Part shown: positions 1-10,164 of the stretch, one piece after another
How positions within the stretch are numbered: the first letter of the stretch is position 1
Layout of the letters: every line of letters starts with the position of its first letter
Source: Staphylococcus pseudintermedius
GTDB taxonomy: Bacteria; Bacillota; Bacilli; Staphylococcales; Staphylococcaceae
DNA length: 64,000 nucleotides
Direction: 5' to 3'
Assembly: GCF_001792775.2 (NCBI RefSeq)
Contig: NZ_MLGE02000003.1
Location: 1-64,000 of the forward strand
The notes under the pieces: generated by a model
Database searches by the model: none
What the model saw: only the letters and a program-made list of their open reading frames with translations
What the model was told of the DNA's origin: nothing
Program-made: the position numbers and the translations under genes

Positions 1-58
1 TGGAATTTTAGGAATCGTATCTTAATGATTTCTAAGGTATTTGTAAGTGAATATAAAA

Positions 59-96
59 AACGCATTAAACAACAAAATAACGTTGCTTAATGCGTT
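59..96 (-). terminator. Strong hairpin with T-run, minus strand
   Basis: A 15-bp inverted repeat (59-73 with 82-96, one mismatch) has an 8-base loop. On the minus strand it is followed by a run of six T, so it reads as a Rho-independent terminator for leftward transcription. It lies about 50 bases beyond a second hairpin downstream of brnQ, so brnQ may have tandem terminators. Confidence 0.75.
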
Positions 97-147
97 ATCG
101 TCTCACCAACCGACGTTGACAAAGAACCAAAGTTTAAAGAGGTAGCA

Positions 148-183
148 AACAAGACAAGCCACAGAAATGTGACTTGTCTTGTT
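148..183 (-). terminator. Hairpin directly after brnQ
   Basis: A perfect 11-bp stem (148-158 with 173-183) begins 14 bases after the brnQ stop codon. It lacks a long T-run of its own, so it may be a weak terminator or an mRNA 3'-end protector, with the hairpin at 59-96 as the main stop. Confidence 0.6.
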
Positions 184-196
184 CATGATGTTAAGC

Positions 197-1543
197 TTAT
201 TCTTTTTCGTACACGATGATATCAGAGTTTTTCATAAATGCGCCAATGATGTAACCAATAATCATTGTAATGACAGCGATTGGGAACCACTCTAATGAAT
301 GTTCGTGTAATGGCAATTGATTGATAAAACCAATTTTCGCCCAACCATTTGCATTGATGACACTAAGAATGGATTCAATCGTTACAACTGCAACAGTCAT
401 TTGTTGCGTAATCGGACGTGTCGGTACAAGGCGTGCGATTAAAATTAACATTACTGTTGTAATAGCGATTGGATAAACGATCAATAATACTGGAATTGAA
501 AGTTTAATCACTGCGTTTAAACCTAAGTTCGATAAAATAAAGCTAATGATTGTAAAGATAAAGACATAAACTTTATATGAAATTTTCGGTAAGATGCTGT
601 TGAAATATTCACTTACTGACACGATCAAACCACACGCTGTCGTTAAACAAGCTAGTGCTACGATAATACCGAGTAAATATTTACCAAATGAACCAAAGCC
701 TGTATCTGCCATCGTAATGAGCAAGTAAGCACCAATGTTTTGGTCATTTTCAACTAATTTTTTCATTGTTTCTTCAGGGATGATTATGTGGTTACCAATG
801 AAGCCCAAAGAAATGTAAATGACTGCTAAAGCGATGGCAGCAATGATACCTGCCATTGCAGTTTGTTTGAAAATATCATTTGCGTGTTTAATGCCTGTCG
901 CTTTAATTGCATTTACAACAATCATTGAAAACGCAATTGCCGCAATCGCATCCATCGTTAAATAGCCTTCAGTGAAACCTTTAGAAAAGCCACCTAACGC
1001 AGAAGTGTATACTTCAGGGTTTGCAGTGTTTTGTGTGCTACCTCCAAAATCTACAAAACCTTTAATAATCATCGCAATAATCGTGATTAAAAGCAGTGGT
1101 GTTAAAATGGCACCGATACGGTCAACGATTTTGCCAGGGTTCAAACATAAGTACAACACGATTAAGAAATAGATCACTGAGAAGACAAATAACCAAACGG
1201 GACTACTCGAATGAATGATCGGTGTCACTGTCATCTCGAAAGACGTTGATGCTGTACGTGGAATGGCAAATAAGGGTCCAATCGTTAAATAAATCGAAAC
1301 TAAAAATACAACTGAGAAAACGGGATGTATTTTGTTGATCGAACCAATGTAACCTTGTTTATCTAAAGCACCTACCATCACGCCCATTAATGGTAAACCA
1401 ATACCCGTAATGACAAAAGCTAAAATTGACGGCCAAAAGAATTGTCCACTTTCTAGTCCTAAATTTGGTGGGAAAATCAAGTTCCCTGCGCCAAAGAAGA
1501 TGGCAAATAACATAAACCCAATAAATAAAGTGTTTTTATTCAT
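197..1543 (-). CDS. brnQ: Branched-chain amino acid transport system II carrier protein (BrnQ family)
   Basis: A sodium-coupled carrier of the LIVCS/BrnQ family, whose members import leucine, isoleucine and valine across the membrane. The 448 residues form about twelve hydrophobic segments, with the N-terminal family signature [10 protein letters not shown] near residues 18-27. The start chosen is the ATG 39 bases inside the longest frame, because AAGGAG lies 7 bases before it. In S. aureus three paralogues exist, and the copy at this position (upstream of odhBA) is BrnQ3, for which a clear transport role has been hard to show. Substrate is therefore inferred from the family. A CodY-like box lies upstream. 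Confidence 0.9.
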   Translation of the reverse strand: MNKNTLFIGFMLFAIFFGAGNLIFPPNLGLESGQFFWPSILAFVITGIGLPLMGVMVGALDKQGYIGSINKIHPVFSVVFLVSIYLTIGPLFAIPRTASTSFEMTVTPIIHSSSPVWLFVFSVIYFLIVLYLCLNPGKIVDRIGAILTPLLLITIIAMIIKGFVDFGGSTQNTANPEVYTSALGGFSKGFTEGYLTMDAIAAIAFSMIVVNAIKATGIKHANDIFKQTAMAGIIAAIALAVIYISLGFIGNHIIIPEETMKKLVENDQNIGAYLLITMADTGFGSFGKYLLGIIVALACLTTACGLIVSVSEYFNSILPKISYKVYVFIFTIISFILSNLGLNAVIKLSIPVLLIVYPIAITTVMLILIARLVPTRPITQQMTVAVVTIESILSVINANGWAKIGFINQLPLHEHSLEWFPIAVITMIIGYIIGAFMKNSDIIVYEKE

Positions 1544-1580
1544 AATGCTACTCCTTAAAATTCCTAAATAAATATGATTC

Positions 1581-1626
1581 ATTCTATCACAAGAACCCGT
1601 AGCCGTCTATAAAATTTCTGAAAATT
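1581..1626 (-). promoter_or_regulatory. Putative brnQ promoter with CodY-like box
   Basis: Positions 1612-1626 match the CodY consensus AATTTTCWGAAAATT at 14 of 15 bases. Downstream in the direction of brnQ there is a possible -10 TAGAAT (minus strand of 1581-1586). CodY represses branched-chain amino acid uptake in Gram-positive bacteria when isoleucine and GTP are high, so the site is plausible. The -35 element is poor and the promoter assignment is an inference. Confidence 0.55.
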
Positions 1627-1661
1627 TGAAAATTGTTGTTACATAATAGGCAAAAAAAAGA

Positions 1662-3551
1662 CTAAAATGACTTCAATAATAACTTTTTCAGTAATGGTGA
1701 AAGTAAGCTTGGCAAATGTTCGACACCTTCAACAAAGATGGCATATTGTCCATAAATGTTATGGATCGTTTGTTCGATTGATTCAGTAATGGATTCTTGG
1801 CTTAAAAAGACATTGAACACTTCGATGCCGAGTTTACGTGAGTTTTCAACAGCCTCATACGTATCTAAAATGCCGTCTTGACTATAGTTAAACGCAGAAG
1901 GTTCACCATCCGAAAAGACAATAAGAAAACGCTGTTGTTCTGAACGAGACAATAAACGATCACTTGCCACCCGAATTGCGACCCCATCACGATTATCGTC
2001 TTGAGGTGTGAGTGACATAATTCTCGGTGCTTCGGTATTGAAAGTTGACTGATGGTAATTAATAATCTCGTCAATGATATTCGGTTGATATTGTGCATCT
2101 GCATCAAAAGCATCTTCATTAAAAGCAAGTATTTCATGCTTTACATTGAGTGCTTTCAATGTTTCATGAAACAATACAACGCCTTTAATGGTTTCATCCA
2201 TTTTGTCGTGCATACTCGCTGATGCGTCGATTAATAACGTAAAAGTAGCGTCAAAAGTTCGGCTTTGGTCAGCTTTTTTATAAAATAATTTATACTGATC
2301 ATCTATAAACCAATTGACCAAATTACGCTGCAAACGCCCTTTCGTTAAATTCGCACGCACGTCTTGATATTCACGATCGATTGTCTTTTTAATAATTTGA
2401 ATAAGGTCTTTGATTTCAAATTGGACCGATGTTTGAACTTGATGATAACTTTCAATATATTCTGGCAAAATATCTGGTACATGCCACTTAATATCTACAT
2501 ATTGGTTAATCCCTTTAAGGCTCAGTAATGCGTTTGAAGGCCCTTGTTCGCCACCTTCTTGATCATCTAACGTATCATTTGAACCTTTCCCCTTTTTACT
2601 CATCATGTCTGTCATGTCGTCAGTGCTGTCACCTTCACGTGCACTATCATCACCTAGCACATCACTGTTTTCACCTTCATGAAGTTCCATTTCGAGATAA
2701 GCACCACCGGCAGATTTACTATCGATATTTTTAGATTCTATTTTTTCAGTTTCGACATCGTCCTCTTTCTCTCCGTTATGCTGATCCGTATTTGCGGTAT
2801 CGACACGTTTCAAATCTTCAAGTGTAAACTGGCATAATGCTTCATAGACGTGACGCGGGATATGATAATACTCGTTTAACATATCTTCGTCTAACCAGTC
2901 ATCCACTTGATACATAATCCGTTGCGTTAAATACATTGTTTCTTCGCTTGACTGTAATTGAAACGCATCCGGCAAATATTGATAAATGAATTCGAGTGTC
3001 GGCTGAAAATCAGGATGAATATGCGGGATGGTATAAAAATCATCTCGTAAAAATGAATATTCTAAATTTAAAAAGAACAAATCTGTAAATAATGTTTTCG
3101 TTTGATACACGTTCATTTGTGATGCACTGTATTGCTGACGTGTTTGCTTACGAAGTTGGATCAATTTTTGTGTACGTGGCCGTTCGCGTTCAATTAAATT
3201 TAAAATACGCATCTCTTCCATCATCTTAAAAAGTTGACGATAGAGTTTCGGATGATTGAATCCCTCCTCATTCGACACGACTTTATTGACAATTTGTGGA
3301 TCCATATGAAAATAGCTATAAGTCGCCAGTAAAACGTCTGTCTTCAGTCCGGTATGTTCAACATATTCAGGTCGATGGGCCCAAAAAGAACTACAAATAA
3401 CCTCATCATTGATGGCATCATAATATGGAAATTTATGGACTTTGACTTGTGTATTCGGATTTTTCAACAATAGGCGTGCTAAATCTTGTAACATCATCAT
3501 TTTCATGGCATCGAGTTGTTCGTCGTTAAACATGATAAAGCGATCGCTCAT
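1662..3551 (-). CDS. VWA-domain protein paired with a MoxR-type AAA ATPase (CobT/NorD-like)
   Basis: A 629-residue cytoplasmic protein with no signal peptide or membrane segment. An N-terminal helical region (to about 250) is followed by an acidic low-complexity linker (about 252-340) and a C-terminal von Willebrand A domain with an intact MIDAS motif DASAS at 442-446. Such proteins act with a MoxR AAA ATPase as metal-dependent chaperones that insert cofactors or remodel a partner; the ATPase gene lies 11 bases upstream. The start has AAGGTG 7 bases before the ATG. In staphylococci the pair is conserved next to odhBA, but the client is not known to me. Confidence 0.85.
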   Translation of the reverse strand: MSDRFIMFNDEQLDAMKMMMLQDLARLLLKNPNTQVKVHKFPYYDAINDEVICSSFWAHRPEYVEHTGLKTDVLLATYSYFHMDPQIVNKVVSNEEGFNHPKLYRQLFKMMEEMRILNLIERERPRTQKLIQLRKQTRQQYSASQMNVYQTKTLFTDLFFLNLEYSFLRDDFYTIPHIHPDFQPTLEFIYQYLPDAFQLQSSEETMYLTQRIMYQVDDWLDEDMLNEYYHIPRHVYEALCQFTLEDLKRVDTANTDQHNGEKEDDVETEKIESKNIDSKSAGGAYLEMELHEGENSDVLGDDSAREGDSTDDMTDMMSKKGKGSNDTLDDQEGGEQGPSNALLSLKGINQYVDIKWHVPDILPEYIESYHQVQTSVQFEIKDLIQIIKKTIDREYQDVRANLTKGRLQRNLVNWFIDDQYKLFYKKADQSRTFDATFTLLIDASASMHDKMDETIKGVVLFHETLKALNVKHEILAFNEDAFDADAQYQPNIIDEIINYHQSTFNTEAPRIMSLTPQDDNRDGVAIRVASDRLLSRSEQQRFLIVFSDGEPSAFNYSQDGILDTYEAVENSRKLGIEVFNVFLSQESITESIEQTIHNIYGQYAIFVEGVEHLPSLLSPLLKKLLLKSF

Positions 3552-3562
3552 AATATCACCTT

Positions 3563-4360
3563 CTAAAAGTTAAGTTCTACCGCATTCATTATCGCTTGTT
3601 GTTCGCGTTCATCTTCTAATTTATCAATGATACTACGTTGAATCGCGCGTTCAATCGGCATCACAGTCGCTAAATCGCTCATATCGATTAATGCACGAAT
3701 ACTTGCTGCTTCTTCAGACAATTGACCTTGTTGTGTCATCGTACGTAAATCAGCATTAAATTTAATAATTTGATCAATTAGTGAATCGTCTTGCAATAAA
3801 CTTTGTGCTTTGATGACATCATGTAAAGTTTGGCCATCAATATAATTTACATTAATCACGACGAAACGGTTTTTTAACGCCTCATTCATCGGTAGCGTCC
3901 CGACATAGCCTTCATTAATGGCTGCTATGACTTTAAAACCAGGCGCCGCTTTGATAACTTCACCCGTAAATGGGTTGGTCAATTGACGACGATAGTCCAA
4001 CACACCATTTAAAATTGGTAACGTTTCCGGTTTCGCCATATTGATTTCGTCGATGTATAAAATATGACCTTCACGCATCGCACGAATCACTGGACCATCG
4101 ATAAAAACAATCTCTTGATGGCCTTCATCTGATGTTTTAATCGTTTTAAAGCCGAGTAAACTTTCTGCATCTAAATCAACAGAACAGTTAATTTGATGCA
4201 TCGGTAATTCAGTCATTTCGCTTAACGTTTCAGCTAATCTCGTTTTCCCTGACCCAGTTGGCCCTTTTAGTAAAATATTTTTATTCAATTCGAATAACTT
4301 GATTGCATCTCCTAGAACAGTCTCATCGGAGTTGATATAACCAGTAAATTCCTTAACCAT
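3563..4360 (-). CDS. MoxR-family AAA ATPase
   Basis: About 265 residues: an AAA_5/MoxR ATPase with Walker A GPTGSGKT (33-40 from the chosen start), Walker B LYIDEI and a C-terminal lid. MoxR ATPases form rings that act on a VWA-domain partner, here the next gene 11 bases downstream. The longest frame has two ATG codons six bases apart; the second is preferred because AAGGA sits 8 bases before it and almost touches the first. A terminator for the upstream small gene stands just before this gene, so the pair probably has its own promoter, which I could not identify. Confidence 0.88.
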   Translation of the reverse strand: MVKEFTGYINSDETVLGDAIKLFELNKNILLKGPTGSGKTRLAETLSEMTELPMHQINCSVDLDAESLLGFKTIKTSDEGHQEIVFIDGPVIRAMREGHILYIDEINMAKPETLPILNGVLDYRRQLTNPFTGEVIKAAPGFKVIAAINEGYVGTLPMNEALKNRFVVINVNYIDGQTLHDVIKAQSLLQDDSLIDQIIKFNADLRTMTQQGQLSEEAASIRALIDMSDLATVMPIERAIQRSIIDKLEDEREQQAIMNAVELNF

Positions 4361-4389
4361 TGTCATTTTCCTTTCTATTTAAGTGCATG

Positions 4390-4426
4390 AAAAAAGACGT
4401 GAGTACCGAGATACCCCCGCTTTTTT
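4390..4426 (-). terminator. Terminator after the DUF6501-like gene
   Basis: An imperfect hairpin, read on the minus strand, has AAAAAAG pairing with CTTTTTT and an inner GGGTA/TACTC stem with bulges. It ends in six T. It closes the transcript of the small gene at 4458-4661 before the AAA ATPase gene. Confidence 0.6.
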
Positions 4427-4457
4427 AAATTCTAAATCGCTATAACGCAAGAAATAC

Positions 4458-4661
4458 TTATACTTCTTCAAAATAAGTTTTGTAATAACCGCCAACGTGA
4501 CCTGAGTTATCAATAATTTGATAGTATTCTTCAGTTTCGTTAACGACATCATATGTTTCACCAACAGTTAACATATCGCTGACAGTAAATTTCTTTGCAT
4601 CTGTATGAACGACTTTCACCTTTTTTAGTGGTGTACGCGTTTTCCAAGTTTCATGTAACAT
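4458..4661 (-). CDS. Small conserved protein, DUF6501-like
   Basis: A 67-residue soluble protein beginning MLHETWKTRTPLKKVKVVHT, predicted to be mostly beta strand, with the central segment VGETYDVVNETEEYYQIIDN resembling a small SH3-like barrel. I recall it as a conserved staphylococcal/bacillar protein (DUF6501) of unknown function. It starts 3 bases after the VOC gene, with TTAACTT and AAGGAAG upstream, and is followed by a terminator, so the two genes form one transcript. Confidence 0.75.
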   Translation of the reverse strand: MLHETWKTRTPLKKVKVVHTDAKKFTVSDMLTVGETYDVVNETEEYYQIIDNSGHVGGYYKTYFEEV

Positions 4662-4664
4662 AGT

Positions 4665-5489
4665 TTAACTTCCTTTCGTTGCATGCGCTAATGTTAAAAT
4701 CAATGCCAAACCACTCATATCATTGACGCGAATCGAACGCGTCTCATGTTGATCATTTTTAAGTTGTTGAAAAGGGATATCGTGATGTGTCAGTTGATTC
4801 AACGCATTATTAAATTCGGCTTCGTGTTGTGCTGTGAATTCGAGTTGGTCAACGATGCCATAAGGTGGAATTTGTATAGTGTCTGATTGATAAATATGAA
4901 CTTCAGCACCTAATCCACCGCCTTCACCTTCCATAACTACGACAGATTGATTTGCTTGAGGTGAAGTGTATTCAGCAATAGGTTTAAAGCCAAACAAATT
5001 ACTTAATAACGTCATCGTCACAGCAGGTTCTTGTGTACGCAACATCACTGGACCGAGTCCTTGTACTTGATGTAGCGGACTCACAGAACTCTCTTCACTA
5101 GGCCTTCCCAATCCAACACCGACATTCGCTTCGTCTGAAAAAATGTTGAAATGTTGGTCATTGGCATCAGAAAATTGTAGCCTTTGATGACCATTCAACT
5201 GTGCAGGTCCTTCAAAAGCATATTGGTGTTCTTGTAAAATGGCCATATATTCGTCAATACCATGGTTACTCGGTGTACGCAATGCCACACTTTCAAAATG
5301 TTGATGCTTCGGTTTAATCGATTCTGCTATTTCAACAAATTGAAGGCGCGTACCAGGGCTAAGTTGTGCATCTCCAAATTGAACACGATTGCCCTTTCTA
5401 TCGTAGGCCATACCTAACATATTATGGAATAAATCAATCGTTTTGTCTATACTTTTAGTGCCCAATGTCACACTGCGAAATTGCGCCAT
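4665..5489 (-). CDS. VOC-family (glyoxalase/dioxygenase fold) protein
   Basis: A 274-residue protein with two vicinal-oxygen-chelate halves (about 1-135 and 140-270), the arrangement of MhqO/YdfO-like ring-cleaving dioxygenase homologues. The N-terminal half begins RSVTLGTKSIDKTIDLFHNM, typical of a VOC beta-alpha-beta unit. The substrate cannot be told from the sequence. GAGTGAG lies 7 bases before the ATG. It is the first gene of a two-gene unit with the DUF6501-like gene. Confidence 0.75.
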   Translation of the reverse strand: MAQFRSVTLGTKSIDKTIDLFHNMLGMAYDRKGNRVQFGDAQLSPGTRLQFVEIAESIKPKHQHFESVALRTPSNHGIDEYMAILQEHQYAFEGPAQLNGHQRLQFSDANDQHFNIFSDEANVGVGLGRPSEESSVSPLHQVQGLGPVMLRTQEPAVTMTLLSNLFGFKPIAEYTSPQANQSVVVMEGEGGGLGAEVHIYQSDTIQIPPYGIVDQLEFTAQHEAEFNNALNQLTHHDIPFQQLKNDQHETRSIRVNDMSGLALILTLAHATKGS

Positions 5490-5553
5490 TTCATCTCACT
5501 CCTCTTCACATTCATTATAACTTAAATGAACTATCGAATCAGAGTTTATGCCT

Positions 5554-5793
5554 TTATAATTTTATTAGCACTCCCGAAGTGATCAATGCTAAACCCAAAA
5601 TCAAATATATCGATTTAGAGTGATTGAACTTCAAATGATCTATCGCAAATAGCACTAATAAAGAGGTACCAAGCAACTGAAAAATCGGATAATAATGCAT
5701 AAAACCAAACAGACTTGCGATAATGAAACCGAATTGCGCGATGATGTTCGCAATACCAATCACAATTAAAATATATATGAGCGCATGATTCAT
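5554..5793 (-). CDS. Small integral membrane protein
   Basis: 79 residues with three hydrophobic stretches (roughly 5-25, 28-48 and 58-78) and little else, so an integral membrane protein. The start is the ATG with AAGGAG 8 bases upstream; the longest frame begins at a GTG that overlaps this ribosome binding site. Hydrophobic pattern and size recall half of an EamA/SMR-type transporter, but no family motif is clear and I assign no function. It stands alone between the VOC gene and odhB. Confidence 0.65.
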   Translation of the reverse strand: MNHALIYILIVIGIANIIAQFGFIIASLFGFMHYYPIFQLLGTSLLVLFAIDHLKFNHSKSIYLILGLALITSGVLIKL

Positions 5794-5949
5794 CCGTAAC
5801 ACTCCTTTCGATGGGTTAATATTTTGTTATATATTAATATAAATGCTCCCAAATGGCATGAGGTGTTATAAAATTTAGATGATTTCTACATTTTTAGTTC
5901 ACTCAAAAAGCATAGCCCAATTTAATCAATTGACTAGAGATTATAAAAA

Positions 5950-5978
5950 AGAGAGAAACCTATTACAGATTTCTCTCT
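5950..5978 (-). terminator. Terminator of odhA-odhB
   Basis: A perfect 9-bp stem (5950-5958 with 5970-5978) starts 13 bases after the odhB stop codon. On the minus strand it is followed by TTTTTTAT, a typical Rho-independent terminator. Confidence 0.85.
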
Positions 5979-5991
5979 AAACCCGAAACGA

Positions 5992-7269
5992 TTAAGACTC
6001 TAATAATAAATCTTCAGGGTTTTCAATTAACTCTTTAATCATCTTCAAGAAACTTACTGCTTCTTTTCCGTCGATAATTCTATGGTCATAACTTAATGCG
6101 ATGTACATCATTGGGCGGTTTTCAATCGTATCTTGATCAATCGCAACCGGTCTCGTAATAATAGAGTGCATACCTAAAATTGCAGCTTGACTACCATTGA
6201 TAATCGGTGTTGACATCATTGAACCGAAAATACCACCATTTGTAATTGTGAATGAGCCGTTCATCATGTCATCCAGTGTCAATTTGTTATCACGTGCTTT
6301 TGACGCTAAGTTGGCAATTTCTTGCTCAATTTCAGCAAAGTTCTTCTTATCGCAATCTCTAACGTTTGGTACGAGTAAACCGCCTGGTGTAGACACGGCA
6401 ATACCGATATCGTAGTATTGTTTTGTAACCATGTAGTCGCCATCGATTTCAGCGTTCACTTCAGGGTAACGCTTCAATGCGGCAACCGCTGCTTTTGTGA
6501 AGAATGACATGAAGCCAAGTTTCGTGCCGTCATGATCTTCCATGAATTTGTCTTTTTTACGTTTTCGGAGCGCCATCACGTTCGTCATGTCTACTTCATT
6601 GAATGTCGTTAACATTGCAGTGTTATTGCTTACTTCTAATAATTTTTTAGCTGCAGTTTGTTTTCTACGACTCATTTTTTCACGAATTACTGGTTTTGAT
6701 GGTGTTTTAGGTGCTTGTGGTGTAGCAGCTTCTTTTTCTTTAGATTGAGCAGCACCTGTTGATTTTTGTTGTGAGCCACGTTCAACATCTTCTTTACGAA
6801 CGACATCATTTGCTTTGCCACTCACTTCGCTTAAGCTAATGCCTTTTTCACGTGCCGCGCGACGTGCTGAAGGTGTTGCATTAATGCGTTCGTTTGAAGG
6901 ACTGCTTTGGCTTTCTTTGTCAGAAGATGATTTTTCTTCTTTCTGCTCTTGTTTGTCTGACGCTTTTTGTTCTGATTTATTTGACGCGTTTTTTGAGTCA
7001 GTTTTTGAATCATCACTTGAAGATGTAGCAGCGCCACCTTCACCCACTATTGCAATGGCTTGGCCGACTTCTACTGTGTCGCCTTCTTCAGCAAGTAACT
7101 CTTGAATTGTACCTTCTTCTTCAGAAACGACTTCGACATTCACTTTGTCTGTTTCTAATTCAAGGATGGCTTCACCTTTTTCAACAGTGTCACCTACTTG
7201 TTTTAACCATTCTGCAATGGTACCTTCTGTAATCGATTCTGCTAATTCTGGAACTTTTACCTCTGCCAT
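5992..7269 (-). CDS. odhB: 2-oxoglutarate dehydrogenase E2, dihydrolipoyllysine succinyltransferase
   Basis: The core E2 subunit of the 2-oxoglutarate dehydrogenase complex of the citric acid cycle, which passes the succinyl group from lipoyl-lysine to CoA. The 425 residues show one lipoyl domain with the lipoylated Lys42 in ETDKVNVEV, a long Ser/Lys/Glu/Gln-rich linker (about 80-125), a peripheral-subunit-binding domain (about 129-160) and a C-terminal catalytic domain with His396 and Asp400 in SYDHRIIDG. It follows odhA by 14 bases. The shared E3 subunit is not in the window. Confidence 0.97.
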   Translation of the reverse strand: MAEVKVPELAESITEGTIAEWLKQVGDTVEKGEAILELETDKVNVEVVSEEEGTIQELLAEEGDTVEVGQAIAIVGEGGAATSSSDDSKTDSKNASNKSEQKASDKQEQKEEKSSSDKESQSSPSNERINATPSARRAAREKGISLSEVSGKANDVVRKEDVERGSQQKSTGAAQSKEKEAATPQAPKTPSKPVIREKMSRRKQTAAKKLLEVSNNTAMLTTFNEVDMTNVMALRKRKKDKFMEDHDGTKLGFMSFFTKAAVAALKRYPEVNAEIDGDYMVTKQYYDIGIAVSTPGGLLVPNVRDCDKKNFAEIEQEIANLASKARDNKLTLDDMMNGSFTITNGGIFGSMMSTPIINGSQAAILGMHSIITRPVAIDQDTIENRPMMYIALSYDHRIIDGKEAVSFLKMIKELIENPEDLLLES

Positions 7270-7283
7270 TTTTCCTATGCCCC

Positions 7284-10070
7284 CTAAATATTTAAGCTAT
7301 TTTCAATGATATTATTTTGAACAAGTTTATGAATTTCACCATCACCCTCGGCAGGTGCAGCTCTATGTTTTCTACCGTGATAAGTCAATTCGTATTGATC
7401 ACCAATGATGTCTCTCAACATTGGATAAGCATAATGCCATGCCCCTTGGTTTTGCGGCTCTTCTTGAACCCATGCGACTGTTTTAAGGTTTGGAAGTGTT
7501 TCAAGAACTGATCGAATTTCTTCTTCTGGGAAAGGATAGAGTCGTTCAACAGCTATAAGTAAAATCGCTTCGTTTGGTGAATTGGCTAATTTTTCTTTCA
7601 AGTCGATAAACATTTTGCCTGATGCGAGAATGACTTTTTTAATCTTTTTAGCGTCGTGTGCTACTGGGAGTATTGGTTCAAAACCACCAGATGTAAATGC
7701 ACTGATCGGTTGTGCGACTGTTTTATTACGTAATAAACCTTTTGGAGACATGACAACTAATGGTCTCATTGCGTCAGTTCCTAGGCTTGCCGCTTGGGCA
7801 CGCAATAAGTGGAAGTAGTTGGCTGAGCTTGATAAGTTACAAATAGTCATGTTGTTTTCAGCTGCCAATTGTAAGAAACGCTCTAAACGTGCTGATGAAT
7901 GTTCAGGTCCTTGTCCTTCAAATGAATGTGGCAATAAAAACGTTAAACCTGATGATTCGCCCCATTTTGCATTACCAGAGAAAATGAAGTTGTCAAAATA
8001 CATTTGCGCCATATTCGCAAAGTCACCAAACTGTGCTTCCCAAATGTTAAATGATGACGGATTTTGAACATTATAACCATATTCAAAGCCTACAACTGCA
8101 GCTTCTGATAATGGAGAGTTATGAATGTCGAACGTCGCTTTTTGATCGGGTACATGTTGTAATGGCGTAAATGTGTCGCCATTTTCTTGGTCATGTAACA
8201 CTGCATGACGATGGCTAAATGTACCACGTTCAGAATCTTGACCTGTCATACGAATTGGCGTCCCTTCTTGCATGACTGTCGCAAATGCTAGCTGTTCGGC
8301 ATGTGCCCAATCCACTAAACCTTCTTCACTTTCAAATGGTTGCTTACGTTGTTCAAGAATACGATTTAATTTTTTGAAAACATTGAAACCTTCTGGATAG
8401 TTAAACATTGCATCGTTAATTTCTTTTAAGCGATCATATGACAGTTCAGACTCATTACTTTTTAAAGGTTGTGCGATACTATCAGGAATGCTCATATCCG
8501 TATTGTCATTTTTATCGTTTTTATCGATTTTGTCATGCGCTGATCGCATTTCTTTTTGAACGTTTTCCATCACTTCGTCCATTTCATCTTGGCTCATAAT
8601 GCCTTCGTCTATAAGTTGTTTACCATAAATCACTTCAGACGTATCATGTTTTTGAATTTGTTTATATGGTAATGGGTTGGTTAATGTAGGCTCGTCCATT
8701 TCATTATGACCGAAACGACGGTAACCAACTAAGTCAATCACGACATCTTTATTGAATGCTTTTCTAAATTCCATTGCAATATCAATCGCTTCAATAGTTG
8801 CTTCAACATTGTCAGCATTCACATGCATAATCGGTACATCATACCCTTTAGCCACATCTGTCGCATACGTTGTTGAACGTCCGTCTTCTGGATCTGTTGT
8901 GAATCCGATACGGTTATTCGTAATAATGTGCAATGTACCACCTGTTGAGAACCCATCTAAATTACCAAGGTTCATTGTTTCAAAGTTCACACCTTGACCA
9001 GGGTATGCAGCATCACCATGAACGATAATCGGCATTGCATTTGAAAAATCAGTTTGCACTTTACCCGAATAGTCCGTTTGGTCTTGTGCCGCTCTCGTAC
9101 GGCCTGTCACTACTGGCGCAACGACTTCAAGATGACTTGGGTTATTTGCTAACGTGATTTTTTGTTCAATACCATGGTTATTGATCGTTTTAACGCCACC
9201 TAAGTGATATTTAACGTCACCTGTCCAACCTGAAGTGATAGATAAGCTACCATCTTCTGGTAAAAATTTCATTGGATCTGTATGCATAAATTCTGAAAGC
9301 ATCATCTCATATGGCTTTTGTAGCACGTGCGTTAAAACATTTAAACGTCCACGGTGTGCCATACCGATTTGAATGTTTGAAATTTCTTCTTCAGCAGCAC
9401 GTTTAATTGTTTGAGTGATCATAGGTACGAGGGTATTGACGCCTTGGATTGAAAATCTTTTTGCACCTACAAAGTTCTTGTGAAGGTATTTCTCAAAGCC
9501 TTCAACGTGTGCCAGAAGTTTGAAAAGATTGATTTTTTCTTCTTTATTAAGGCTTGCTTTATATGGTGTTTCAATACGACGTTTTAGCCATATACGTTCT
9601 TTATTATTATTAATATGTGTATATTCGAAAGCAATTGGCCCCTTATAACGTTCTTCCATACGTTCAATAGCTTCATAGGCATTATCGTAAATGTCTTTAA
9701 AATGATCAGAGACGATTTCAGCTGAAATGTTTTCTAAAGTTGCTTGATCTAAGTTAAAGTCTTCTGGCTTTAATTTAGGAATATTTGTACGCTCTGGTGC
9801 ATTCACTGGATAAATATCAGCTTCTAAATGACCGTATTGTCTAATATTATCGATTAAACGCATCACACGCTTGATCGTACTATCTCCTGAGCTTGATTCG
9901 GTTGTTGATGATGTTGTCGCTTCACCATCTTTAATTGTACTAAAGAGAACTTGTAAATCTTCAGTCACTGAACTAGGATCTTCTAAAAATTGATCATATA
10001 ATTCTAAAATGAGTCCTAAATTTGTGCCGAAGTTTACAGGTGCCTCTGTCACCTGTTTATCGTTCTTCAT
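7284..10070 (-). CDS. odhA: 2-oxoglutarate dehydrogenase E1 component
   Basis: The thiamine-diphosphate E1 subunit that decarboxylates 2-oxoglutarate and succinylates the lipoyl group of OdhB. The 928 residues carry the family N-terminus ([20 protein letters not shown]), the conserved [12 protein letters not shown] segment, the [10 protein letters not shown] and NNRIGFTT motifs of the ThDP/Mg site and the C-terminal transketolase-like domain ending near [12 protein letters not shown]. Length is usual for Gram-positive E1o. GGAGGGTGG lies 5 bases before the ATG. It is the first gene of odhA-odhB, behind a cre-like element. Confidence 0.97.
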   Translation of the reverse strand: MKNDKQVTEAPVNFGTNLGLILELYDQFLEDPSSVTEDLQVLFSTIKDGEATTSSTTESSSGDSTIKRVMRLIDNIRQYGHLEADIYPVNAPERTNIPKLKPEDFNLDQATLENISAEIVSDHFKDIYDNAYEAIERMEERYKGPIAFEYTHINNNKERIWLKRRIETPYKASLNKEEKINLFKLLAHVEGFEKYLHKNFVGAKRFSIQGVNTLVPMITQTIKRAAEEEISNIQIGMAHRGRLNVLTHVLQKPYEMMLSEFMHTDPMKFLPEDGSLSITSGWTGDVKYHLGGVKTINNHGIEQKITLANNPSHLEVVAPVVTGRTRAAQDQTDYSGKVQTDFSNAMPIIVHGDAAYPGQGVNFETMNLGNLDGFSTGGTLHIITNNRIGFTTDPEDGRSTTYATDVAKGYDVPIMHVNADNVEATIEAIDIAMEFRKAFNKDVVIDLVGYRRFGHNEMDEPTLTNPLPYKQIQKHDTSEVIYGKQLIDEGIMSQDEMDEVMENVQKEMRSAHDKIDKNDKNDNTDMSIPDSIAQPLKSNESELSYDRLKEINDAMFNYPEGFNVFKKLNRILEQRKQPFESEEGLVDWAHAEQLAFATVMQEGTPIRMTGQDSERGTFSHRHAVLHDQENGDTFTPLQHVPDQKATFDIHNSPLSEAAVVGFEYGYNVQNPSSFNIWEAQFGDFANMAQMYFDNFIFSGNAKWGESSGLTFLLPHSFEGQGPEHSSARLERFLQLAAENNMTICNLSSSANYFHLLRAQAASLGTDAMRPLVVMSPKGLLRNKTVAQPISAFTSGGFEPILPVAHDAKKIKKVILASGKMFIDLKEKLANSPNEAILLIAVERLYPFPEEEIRSVLETLPNLKTVAWVQEEPQNQGAWHYAYPMLRDIIGDQYELTYHGRKHRAAPAEGDGEIHKLVQNNIIENSLNI

Positions 10071-10093
10071 AATCCACCCTCCACAGAAAAAAA

Positions 10094-10118
10094 TAAAAAC
10101 GCTTACAGGTCAATAATA
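10094..10118 (-). promoter_or_regulatory. Putative odhA promoter and CcpA cre site
   Basis: Read on the minus strand, a -10-like TATTAT (10113-10118) is followed by TGTAAGCGTTTTTA (10094-10107), which matches the cre consensus TGWNANCGNTNWCA at 13 of 14 positions. The site falls at or just after the expected transcription start, where CcpA would block transcription. Glucose repression of citric acid cycle genes through CcpA is well known in staphylococci; the site itself is read by eye. The -35 (TTTAAA) is weak. Confidence 0.5.
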
Positions 10119-10164
10119 GCATTAAAATGTGAACATTTAAAGGCAAAAAGCCAGATAATTGTAC

